A DNA stretch of 64,000 bases from Piper betle (lineage: Eukaryota; Streptophyta; Magnoliopsida; Piperales; Piperaceae). The notes under the pieces were generated by a model. The model saw nothing but the letters and a program-made list of their open reading frames with translations. It did not search any database and was not told the DNA's origin. Both the position numbers and the translations under genes were made by a program. Location: the NCBI GenBank assembly GCA_033002965.1, contig JAURVB010001852.1, forward strand, positions 41,473-105,472, written 5' to 3'. This document shows, piece after piece, positions 11,468 through 21,091 of this stretch; the stretch's first letter is position 1; every line of letters begins with the position of its first letter.

Positions 11468-12285
11468 TGTTCGAATATTTTCAATGACGTGCAAGTATAC
11501 ACGATCAAAACAAGTAATATAATGATAAATCGAGTATCATCCCATAGGGAGATGAATTTCCTATAATTAACTAAAGAAATAAAATGAGGAGCAAAACAAA
11601 AATAACTGACATAACTAAATCTAAGTAATAACATTAAATTAAAAGCGAAGTCAAAATCATAAAACTCGTTCTAGAGTCAAATTTCCTTAACATGAATTTA
11701 ATCTTCATCAAATCTTACTCTTATCTTTTATTCCCTCGGATTGTCGATCTAGGATAATTATATGACATGGTGGCTCCCGCTCCTTGATGCTTCTATTATT
11801 TTGCCTCAATTTCTACCTCTTGGTAATAATTGATTAATCAACAAAATAATGCATTATGATTTGCCTTTGCAATCGCATACGGTGTTGTGTATCTCCAGAC
11901 CACAATGACAAACAAGTCAAAAGACTCGTCGTATGATGAATTACCAATGACTAATCTAATTAATTTTCTCCCGAAATCTAATTAAACCTCGTGATCTAAG
12001 AAATAGGTGATCAATCTGTTCTTAGCATTAAGAATATGATAATTCAAACATTTTGATTGAATAAAAGAGTAAAAGCTTGAAATAAATTAGATTAAATCAT
12101 GTTAAGCTTCACTCTTCTCTAAAACGAAACAAAAACTACTCCATAATAAAAATAGAAAAAAATATAAAAAAGAAACTAATTTGTACTATCAAAGAGAAAG
12201 AAATTACAAACACTAAAAACTACTTCTTTCACTACACTTCGAAGCCAAGAGATGAGATATGATAGCAACAAATGACCACCCCTTT
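11468..12285 (-). repeat. Internal LTR fragment (U5-R side) of element C family
   Basis: This 818-bp piece is collinear with the first 820 bp of the LTR at 8435, that is, the U5-R side when read in element orientation. It stops at ccccttt just before the LTR's TATA box. It is more diverged from the two terminal LTRs than they are from each other. CCTTTGTA occurs at both outer junctions of the tRNA-LTR unit (11390-11397 and 12281-12288). Confidence 0.9.
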
Positions 12286-13054
12286 GTACATTATTTTATC
12301 AGATATTTTAATTTTTGAACAATCATATGTTTCATCCGGGCAATTCATGGATTTAAAGATGTTGAATGTGACACAATCGTTGTTTACTCTAAGTGTAAGT
12401 TTTCCAGCAGCTACGTCAATTAATGTTCTCCCAGTTGCTAAGAAACCTCTCCCGACAATGAGTGGTATATTGTCATTCCTTCCTTCCATTTCAAGCACTA
12501 CAAAATCTGTAGGAAAGATAAACTTGTCAACCTTTATTAAAACATCTTCAATGTCTCCTTTAGGATATACCAATGATCGATCAGCCAACTGAAGTGTGAT
12601 GTTGGTAGGAGCAATATCCTTGATTCCTAACCTTTTGAAAAGAGAAAAAGGCATAAGATTAATTGCTAGAACCTAAGTCACATAAAGCATTACAATGGAC
12701 ATTTCCTCCAATTGAACGTGGAATCACAAATTTTCCTGGGTCTTTTATCTTAGGAGGTAGTTTTCTTTGGAGGACAACACTACATTCCTCTGTCATAGCT
12801 ACAACTTCATTGTAATATACTCTCCTTTTCTTTGCTAAAATATCCTTCAAGTATTTTACATAACTAGGCATCTGGTCAAGTGCTTCAGCAAAAGGTATGT
12901 TAATTTGTAATTTCTTAAATATATCAAGAAATTTTTTAAAATATTTTTCATCACTTTGTTTCCTCAATCTAGAAGGAAATGGTACCTTTTCTTCGACCTC
13001 ATCTACAAGTACTTCATCTTTTTCTTTCCCTTTGCTTCCGAGTAAGCTAACCAA
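12286..13054 (-). pseudogene. Athila-type aspartic protease region, interrupted
   Basis: Retropepsin of the Athila lineage. Minus-strand reading gives KVPFPSRLRKQ, then FKKLQINIPFAEALDQMPSY, VVLQRKLPPKIKDPGKF and NALCDLGSS (the active-site region, DLGAS in relatives). After a 1-nt frameshift near 12660 it continues PFSLFKRLG, LQLADRS, VLIKVDKFIFPTDFVVLEME and PLIVGRGFLATGRTLIDVA, then SDKIMYKG at the insertion point. The last 16 residues of the distal open frame (to 12232) are LTR sequence. The enzyme would normally process Gag-Pol. Here it is split by the tRNA-LTR unit and frameshifted, so it is inactive. Confidence 0.85.
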
Positions 13055-13400
13055 TGTATTGGGTTCACGTTCGTTGCTAGGCTTATCATCTTTTTCCCTA
13101 ACTTAATTGGGTTGAACTGGTTCTTGTAAAGTAATACCAGTCCAGGTTGTTATAGCTTTGCAATGCTCTTGACCATCATTCCTTGGTTGTTCTTATTGGC
13201 TAGGAAGTACATGCTTGGGTCGCTCACTTGGTTCCTTGTTTAATTGCACCATAACTTGTTGCATAAATTGTTGTTGTTGCCGATTCTGCATAAATTATTG
13301 CATAGTTTGTTGCATGAAATTGAACATTTGGATCAAATCCGGTTGTTGTGGTTGAAAAGAAAGTGAAGGAGGTCGAGAATGTGATGGTGGTGGTGGTGGA
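13055..13400 (-). pseudogene. gag-protease linker of element C
   Basis: On the minus strand, PSER.KHVLPSQ, GQEHCKAITTWTGITLQEPV and KPSNEREPN read between gag and protease, with stops. The same linker is found on the plus strand at 51600-51915 in remnant F. Confidence 0.7.
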
Positions 13401-14560
13401 TTAGTGGGAACAGCAACCAGCTTGTGGAGAATTATTCCATGAAAAGTTGGGGTTATTGCGCCAGCCCGCATTGTAGGTGTTGGAATAGCGATTGTTGTTT
13501 ATATTATAGTTGCCTACGTAGTTAACTTGATCTGTTGTACATTGACCTGTAGAATGTCCTTGTCCACACCATTCACACCTTGGCTCCACAGCCTTAACAT
13601 GTCTCTGTATATTAAGAATTTGAACTTGATTAGCTAAAGCACTAACCTGAGTAGATAAAGTAGTAAGTGCATCTAATTCTAAAACTCCGGTAGTCCTTCT
13701 TGGATGCCTTTCTTGTGTGGCATGATGGTTGCTAGGAACCATTAATTCTAGCAATTGGAAAGCTTCATGTGTGCTCTCCCTAAGAAATGATCCATTGGCC
13801 GCCGCATCAACTATGTTGTTTGTAAGCCCCAACAACCCGTTATAAAAAGTTTGGAGTTGCATCCATCTTTCTATACCATGGTTGGGACACTTTTTTAACA
13901 ATTCTTTATATCTTTCCCATGCCTCAAAGAGAGACTCACCATCAAACTGCAAAAAAGATAAAATTTTATTACGTAATCTAGCAGTTTTAGAAGGTCGAAA
14001 ACATTTTAACAAAAATTTTTAGATAATTCATCCCAACTGGTTATTGAATCTAATGATGACAACCATTCTTTCGCACTTCCTATTAATGAGAATGGAAATA
14101 AGCGAAGGCGGAGAACATCATCAAAGACACCTGGTTGCTTATACATATCACAAACCGATAAGAAATCCATGATATGCCTATTAGGATTTTCATTAGGCAA
14201 CCCACTAAATTGTCCTATGGTTTGTAACATGTTAAATAAAACTGGTTTGAGCTCGAAGTGGGTCACATCCACCGGTGGTGCAATAATACTAGGTTGTAAC
14301 CCTCTTGCAAGAGGTACAACCCAATCTTGGATTGCCCCATTGTCATCATTAGCTACTGCTACAATTGGTGGAAATGGAGGCATTTGTTGTTGTTGTGGGT
14401 CCATGGCTTCTTCTTCTATGGCTTCTTGTGCACTTCTTCCAGCGGCACGCAAGTTTCTCAAAGTCCTTTCAATCTCTAGATCATAAGAAAACAAAGGTGA
14501 CTGCACCAATCGATGCATAAACAAATGATAACAAATAAATGATATCAAGGAAGAAGGCAA
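13401..14560 (-). pseudogene. Athila gag (frameshifted)
   Basis: Capsid/nucleocapsid protein of the element. The upstream frame (14560-14006) has a DLEIERTLRNLR segment, MDPQQQQ and the capsid core FELKPVLFNMLQTIGQFSGL ... MDFLSVCDMYK ... LFPFSLIGSAKEWL. A 1-nt slip in a run of A and T near 14010 moves the reading to the second frame (14012-13401). That frame holds FRPSKTARLRNKI, FDGESLFEAWERYKELLKKC, FYNGL and the zinc knuckle CEWCGQGHSTGQC (about 13538-13577, all four C/C/H/C ligands present), followed by an Asn-rich tail. Apart from the slip it is well preserved, in keeping with a young element supplying or mimicking Gag. Confidence 0.88.
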
Positions 14561-14671
14561 TGATATAGTTTTTTTTCTTTAAAAATAATAATAATAATCA
14601 GACACTAAAATCTAAAAAGAAAAGAAAAACACTCAAAATTCTAATCCTAAATTAATTAAGAAAATTCGGTC

Positions 14672-14689
14672 TCCCCAGCAACAGCGCCA
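14672..14689 (-). other. Primer binding site, tRNA-Asp (element C)
   Basis: The minus strand reads TGGCGCTGTTGCTGGGGA, six bases after the 5' LTR. It is nearly identical to the Asp-tRNA PBS TGGCGCCGTTGCCGGGGA used by Athila/Tat elements. Beyond these 18 nt the sequence does not resemble the tRNA, unlike 11389-11462. Confidence 0.9.
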
Positions 14690-14695
14690 AAAACT

Positions 14696-15850
14696 TGTTC
14701 GAATATTTTCAATGACGTGCAAATATACACGGTCAAAATAAGTAATATAATGATAAAATTGAGTATCGTCCCACAGGGAGTTGAATTTCCTATAATTAAT
14801 TAAAGAAAATAAAATGAGGAACAAAACAAAAATAACTGACTTAACTAAATCTAAGTAATAACTTTAAATTAAAAGCAACGTTAAAATTATAAAACTCGTT
14901 ATAGAGTCGAATTTCCCTTAACATGAATTTAATCTTCATCAAATCTTACTCTTATCTTTTATTCCCTCGGATTGTCGATCTAGGATAATTATATGACATG
15001 GTGGCTCCCACTCCTTCATGTTTCTATTATTTTGCCTCAATTTCTACCTCCCGGTGATAATTGATTAATCAACAAAATAATGTATTAAGAATTGCCTTAC
15101 AATCGCATACGGTGTTGTGTATCTTCCGACCACAACGACAAACAAGTCAAAAGACTCGTCGTATGATGAATTATCAATAACTAATCTAATTAATTTCTCC
15201 CGAAATCTAATTAAACCTCGTGATCTAAGAAATAGGTGTTCAATCTATTCTTAGCATTAAGAATATGATAATTCAAACATTCCGATTGAATAAAAGAGTA
15301 AAAGCTTGAAATAAATTCAATTAAATCATGTTAAGTTCCACTCTTCTCTAGAACGAAATAAAAGACTACTCCATAATAAAAATAGAAAACAATATAAAGA
15401 AGGAACTAATTTTTATTATGAAAGAGAAAGAAATTACAAAAACTAAAACTACTTCTTTCACTAAACTTCGTAGCCAAGAGATGAGATATAATAACAACAA
15501 ATGACCACCCCTTTATATAGAAGTGGAGATAGAAGAAGTCGAAGAGAGTGTTCACAAATCGACGTAGTCTAATTAGTTATAATGTCCATTCAAGTTTCCA
15601 ACTGTTCGACTCCATTGAACACCATAACTTGTAGCCATTGGGTGGGGCCAAGTGTCATGACCAATCAAATCTAAAGCTTAATTTATTCATCTTTTTCTGC
15701 ATTGAAACACCAAAATTAAGCATATCTAATAAAATATTAATTAACTAGAATATAATGAAAAATATCACTAAATTAATAATGTTTATACCTGAGAAGTACA
15801 AAATTATATTAAAAACATGGGTAAATATTATATATTTTAAACGCTTAACA
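14696..15850 (-). repeat. 5' LTR of element C
   Basis: A 1155-bp LTR with TATA box TATATAAA on the minus strand at 15512-15519. It differs from the 3' LTR by only scattered substitutions and indels. Confidence 0.92.
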
Positions 15851-16405
15851 GTCCCACTCATTCTCTTGTTCGTGAAATCTAGAAAAATATGCATACTTAT
15901 ATAATAGGCTAAGGAAAGAGGCTTGTATCATAAATTTCTTGAGCTTAAGTTCGAAAACCAATAAAGGATCTCATCCTTGTAGTTTTATTAAACACGTGCA
16001 GAAAACACGGCTAAATAGCTCGACATCGCAGAGGTCCGACAAAACACCACTGATGCTACCCCATGTATAAAAAATGACTAAACACTACGCGCAAGGAGTC
16101 AAGCAGAGAGGGAGAGTTCTATGGACCTGTGATCCATGCTCCAAGCGTATCTGCACATCTACGGCGAGCTCAAACTCCAAGACCTACATCAGAACCCATT
16201 GCTAAGTAAAAAATAATATCTCTATATGATGCATTTTCGTGGTGTGTGCTCACATTATCAATACAACCTAATAAAGAAAATAGTGCTAACCAGGCTACAA
16301 CTAAACACCTGGCACGCAAATTGAGACATAATCATAATTAATATACAAATAAATACACACATAGATAATTAGGTAAATAATAAATACATAAACAAACAAA
16401 TAGAT

Positions 16406-16412
<7 letters not shown>

Positions 16413-16436
<24 letters not shown>
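16413..16436. repeat. (TA)n microsatellite in solo LTR B
   Basis: A pure alternating TA run. Confidence 0.85.
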
Positions 16437-16440
<4 letters not shown>

Positions 16441-17998
16441 ATACACACAACTTAGTAACATAATAAGACTAATGTTAATAAGTAAATATAATATTAGTAA
16501 TAACAAATAATCATGTAAACATTCATCACATACGATAAACATATAAATTAAATAAATGAGCAATAAAGAATGAATAAATAAATAAATAATAAGGAAAAAT
16601 AATCATAACATCTACACATGCTAAGTCATGTGAATATGCATCTAAACTAATATAAAGGTTCTCTAATTATCAAAAGTGGTGTAAGAACTAACGAAAATGG
16701 TTCAAAAGTGAGCTGCATCAGACAGAACGAAGCTGAACCAGACCGAACCAAATGGGGTAACCAACCCATTCTAGGATAACTAGAAAATAGGCTAGGTTGG
16801 TTGGGTAGGCCTGACTTAGACGGGTGGACTCAGACATGGGCTGGTGGGCCCAAACGCAGGTAGGCGGACGGGGATGTAGGCAGATGCAGATGTAGGCAGG
16901 GGAGTGCAGATAGGAACGCTAGCGGAAGACGTGATCATGATCAAACTGGTGGTGATGATATGCAGAGTCTGGCCACTGGCTAGCAAGAAAACAACATGAA
17001 AGGGGGTAGATTGTCACCGGGTGCGGCAACATCGTCGGCGACAATCACGACCATGGCGGTCATCGTGGGTTGTCACAAAATGGAGATCTCAGCAAATAGA
17101 AGCTGTGTGGGTGGTCAAACTGGCTGGAAGTGGCTTGCTGGCGCTGGAAAATGTTCTGAAAGGGTGGCGGTGGCAGCAGCAAAAATCGATAGCAAAAACA
17201 TTGTCGCCGGCAGTGACTACAATGGCTCCATTGGCGATCGTGGGTACGGACTAATAGCCGGCCAAGAAGTGGTCACGGTCGTACCGATTCGGTAGCCCGA
17301 GGCAAGGCGAAAACTCGTCGGCGGTGAGCCGAAGTGGTGACGGCGTGTGTAAATTCTAAAATTGTGAAAAATCTCAAGATATATAACATGGTGAAGCCAA
17401 GGCTGATGTGGACAGCTAAGATCTTGCCATGTGGCACGATCTAAAAGTCCGACAACCCTTGGTCAAGTGGAACCTACCTATGGGTATGTGTAATATACAT
17501 ATAGATAGAAAGCTCGATTCGAGACCGTCTAGAGTCGAAAATGACTCGAGTCCTAAAAATGAATCAATAGGCGGGAATTGAGGCAAGAAGGCTAAATGGG
17601 CCATAAACCCTGAACTCAATCAAGTTGGGCCCATAGGGGCACAATCTATTGATCTGAAATTCCTATGCTGCATGTAAATGAAATACCCATAAAATTCCAA
17701 ACGGATACTAAACGCTTCAACGACATTGATCTAGGCCTAAAATCTTGGCTAACTCTTAAAAACCATATGTATACCTAGTGTATACACTGACAACTCATGC
17801 TCTACTGTATCATAACTGAAACCATCATATGCATGTAGGGTATACACACCCTCCATAAAATGCTCATATGGGCATCTGAGCATCATACTCGTATTCTCAA
17901 AATTGTTCTGGTTCGAGCTCACTCGAATTGACTCAAGGCTGGCCCGATCTGGGAACCTACAAGCAGGTAAAAACATAACCCAAAACTAGGGTTTTACA

Positions 17999-18751
17999 AT
18001 ATGAATGTTTTCCGTCATATGAGAGTTTGCTCTCCTAGCCAGTTTGATACACCCATTACTGATGTGCTTTTATAATATATGTAAGTGATGATCATGATTA
18101 GGATGAGCTAGCCTAGACAGATGAGCAATGACGTCTCTTGTATACACACATGTTAGATGATAGCATATTTAATATTTTGAGGATGACATAATGGCATGCA
18201 ATACATTATGATGTGGTGTGATATGATGTATGGCAATAGAAAGTTTTCTAACAATGACATGTTAATAAATATATTTAGACAATGAATAAGTACAATTAGG
18301 AAGTCAAGGCCCAGAATTAATGAGAAATGTGAATAGAATGCATAACTGGGTCCAGACCTAGTTCAGTTAGGTAAGATGAAGGTAAATCAGCAGTTGAGTT
18401 AAGACTCAATACATAAATGAATTCTATAGTTATATGAATTTATTGTGTGAATATTTTATTAATTATTCATATACGTATACATGTTGATTTCATAGGGTGG
18501 CCCTTAATTTCACTTTTGGGGGATATTCTATCTATTTTAGTTTTTTGAAATTTTTAATAATTTTATGGCAATTGATGTTAGTGTGTACATTGGTTTTCAT
18601 GTCATTCATATAGTAACATGTTAGTTTTTTTGTGCATTCATCCATGCATAGGGATAGATATCTTCCATTTCGAGACACCGAAAGTAGATCCGCTGGAACT
18701 AGTGACATTCTGGTTCGATTCCCAAGAATGGACCGGATTCGGGATGTTACA
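17999..18751 (+). repeat. 3' LTR of element A, second part
   Basis: Resumes the LTR exactly where it was broken at 7796 and ends GGGATGTTACA at 18751, followed by the TSD ataaa. It is collinear with 4416-5175 of the 5' LTR. Confidence 0.92.
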
Positions 18752-18756
18752 ATAAA

Positions 18757-19149
18757 TCAACAATATTTACTCTATATCAAACTGAATGAAGATTAATTGA
18801 AAATTTTTTACAAACCTAGGGCCAGTGGAATTTTTAATAGTCCATAAATGAAGCATCAACCAGTTCAAATTAGTTGTTTCAAGCAAGATTATAACAAGAA
18901 TAGAGTACACCCTTTCATACATCTATAGTAAATCGGCTGATTAAAGTTGAATCAAAAGACGATGAAAAGAGGAGCAACGAAAGGGAGGAGGAGCAGGGTA
19001 AGAGATTTTTGCCTTTCTCTTCGTTACCTTTACCTTATCTGATTTGGTTCGGTTCAGTTTATTATTTTTGGGAGTTGGACACATTCTATCTTTCTTCTTT
19101 TATTTTCTTGCAAAAACAAATTAGTTATTTATTGCTTTTTTACTCATTC
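18757..19149. other. Unassigned region
   Basis: AT-rich sequence right of element A with no motif I can name. It may be the distal tail of the Athila fragment that follows. Confidence 0.3.
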
Positions 19150-19905
19150 TTTTTTGAATGAAATACATGAGTTTCCTCCCATAAAGCACTTGTTTAAAGT
19201 CTTTAGCTTGACTCAGCCTTTCCTTTACTTTGTTGACAACATGATGGATGAAGCTAGTCGAGTTATATCTTCGCCATGGTAAAACTTGAGTGTTTGGCCA
19301 TTGTCTTTAAATTGGGCACCAGACTTTTCATCTTTGATGTCTACAACCCCATGCGGAAATAATTGTGTGCTTGTAATGCCAAAGCTTGGTCCTTTCCTCT
19401 TGCATTTACATTTGCATCTAGTCTAAACTCATTCATTTCATTTAGTTCTAATAGCCATCTTTCTTGTATATCCTTACATCAAAGTTATGCTATGTGCTCT
19501 AGCTCAAATGCCAAATGACATGTTTTCCCAAACACAAGTCAATATGAGGACATTCCAATTGGTGTCTTAAAAGTTGTTCTTTAAGCCCATAGTTGGCCAT
19601 CTAACTTAAATGACCAATTTTTTATTGATGGACTCACAACTTTTTCCAAAATTCTCTTGATTTCTTGATTAAAGATTTCAGCTTGCTTTCTTTGGATGAT
19701 ATGTTGTGGCAACCTTGTGTTGGACTCCATTTTTGTGAGAACTTCAAAAACATTGTTGCAAAAATGGGATCCTTCATCACTAATGATAGCTCTAGGAGTA
19801 CCAAATCTTGTGAAGATGTTCTTTAAAAACCTTTGTAACAATGTTTGCATCGTTAGTGGGGAACAAACCTAGTATGTACTGATTGTGACTGAATGCATGA
19901 AATAT
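19150..19905 (-). pseudogene. Athila-type integrase fragment
   Basis: The minus strand carries the second half of an integrase. PTNDAN leads into FLKNIFTRFGTPRAIISDEG (second catalytic Asp) and SHFCNNVFEV, then QAEIFNQEIKRILEK (catalytic Glu in the NxEIK context), WSFKLDGQLWA* and TTFKTPIGMSSY. The C-terminal region follows in shifted frames, with PHGVVDIKDEKSG and FKDNGQTLKFYHG. The first catalytic Asp and everything upstream are missing; the sequence breaks at about 19905. It is a decayed fragment with stops and frameshifts, and no LTR of its own is visible nearby. Confidence 0.82.
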
Positions 19906-20074
19906 GTAACAACCTAATTCGGTCAAAGAATAGACAGAATCTTGATGTTATAATTCAGAAATTTGTTCATTGGATTATGGTCGTACAAACTCTATGGAAG
20001 GGGATCTTAACCCATTAGGAGGTTAAGAAAGACGCCTTATGACAATTTCATACAATGAAAATTGATCTTACTAA
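19906..20074. other. Unassigned, possibly a small LTR fragment
   Basis: Begins with TGTAACAACC at 19913 but has no matching end or partner. It lies between the integrase fragment and the TSD of E2. Confidence 0.3.
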
Positions 20075-20079
20075 TATAA

Positions 20080-21083
20080 TGTAACGGCCTGCACTAATCG
20101 GCCAGGGGTTACTAAAAAACATAAACGATGTAACAATAACAGTCAAAAACATGAATCATAATATGAAAAATAAGACTAGAAATTTATAATTTATAAAAAT
20201 AAATCGTGTTCTGATAGCATGTGACAATACATAAAATAAATTAACAACATGAGCACAAAGTCCCACAGTCTCTAACCATTTCCCATAGCCACATTTACAA
20301 CACAAGAGAATAAAAGGAAGTCCAAATTATTATCAATTCAACAAACCTAAGTGGGTAAAAGAACCACCAACCACACTTTTAATCCTCAATCCGAAGCTAC
20401 TCACCTGCAGAGGCAATTCCGCGTTAGTGATAAAACCACTAAGCCGCATATTTGAATAAAACAAATCAATATAATCCTAATTATCATTTCTCGAGACTTT
20501 TAGTAGTTATGAGCCTACACTGAGCTCCAATTATTCTGGGAGGGGTAGCCACCCCATCCAGCTACAATCTCATGCATGCACACACACGCTAAGTGGCCCA
20601 CAGCCTTTAGTAACCGATATTTGCCATTGTCTCACCCTCTCAGTATCACAAGTGTATAATGAGCCGTCTTGCGCCACTGCACCCTGTCACCCCTTTCAGC
20701 ATGGGGGCAGCTATTTAATCATTCAAGGGGTGTTGTCCTATGTCAAATTGAGTCAATTCATTGACCCCGGTTGCGCTTAGCCATGGTGGTCAGATATGAA
20801 CTCAAGTCGACCAAGACTCCCACATAGTAATTTTTTAAAGGGTGCAACCCTGTGTTGGATTAAGTCAATTCCTTGACCACAGTTGCACTCAGTACATGGT
20901 GGTTGAATCTGGGCTCAACGCTAGTGATTTTTACACAATTATAGTTTAATAACCCATATTATTACCGTAATCATATTTGAAAATGGTTTAATAATATTCT
21001 GTCATAGTTGGCGTGTTATTTTCACTACTACATAACATTAATTTAATATTATTTTCACTACTACATAATATTCTATCATAGTT
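20080..21083 (-). repeat. 3' LTR tail of E2 (internally deleted)
   Basis: Collinear with E3 (36264 onward), but with a jump near 20915 from the variable cassette to the cttgtgatttttac region. About 640 bp relative to E3 are missing. The junction at about 21083 switches abruptly to plus-strand pol of E1. Confidence 0.82.
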
Positions 21084-21091
21084 TCACTACT

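Larger units (their letters stand above)
8435..15850 (-). mobile_element. Element C: Athila/Tat-like non-autonomous LTR retrotransposon
   Basis: Inserted in solo LTR B with near-identical flanks atccc (8430-8434) and gtccc (15851-15855). The 5' LTR is 14696-15850 and the 3' LTR 8435-9589, both 1155 bp and nearly identical, so the insertion is young. On the minus strand the order is LTR, Asp-tRNA PBS, gag (14560 to 13401), protease (13054 to 12286), an internal LTR fragment (12285 to 11468), a tRNA-Asp-like sequence, the protease C-terminal end joined directly to the distal pol tail (11388 to about 11150), a long non-coding tail, PPT and LTR. Reverse transcriptase, RNase H and integrase are absent, so its mobility must have depended on another element. 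Confidence 0.92.
7797..17998 (-). mobile_element. Solo LTR B (chromovirus), split by element C
   Basis: On the minus strand it starts TGTAAAACCC (at 17998) and ends GGGGTGTTATA (at 7797; the canonical final ACA is mutated). Flanking atata (7792-7796) and atatg (17999-18003) fit a 5-bp target duplication with one change. It consists of 7797-8434 plus 15851-17998, about 2.8 kb of LTR sequence, with no PBS, PPT or internal region. It is therefore a solo LTR. Solo LTR J (39031-44945) is a second member of the same family. The GC-rich segment at about 16850-17340 corresponds to the presumptive leader. Confidence 0.85.
2676..18751 (+). mobile_element. Chromovirus A: LTR retrotransposon with nested insertions
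   Basis: This Ty3/gypsy element, probably Del/Tekay-like, is bounded by a perfect 5-bp target duplication ataaa at 2671-2675 and 18752-18756. Its 5' LTR is 2676-5175 and its 3' LTR starts at 6311. The 3' LTR is interrupted after 7796 by solo LTR B and resumes at 17999. Both LTRs start TGTAAAA and end GTTACA. Only about 1.1 kb of internal sequence remains (5176-6310) and pol is missing, so the element is non-autonomous or a deletion derivative. The pre-LTR sequence at about 6270-6310 gives a KFRGxN...GRL-like reading, as I remember for the 3' end of Del/Tekay internal regions. LTR-LTR divergence is clearly visible, so this insertion is older than those inside it. Confidence 0.92.
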
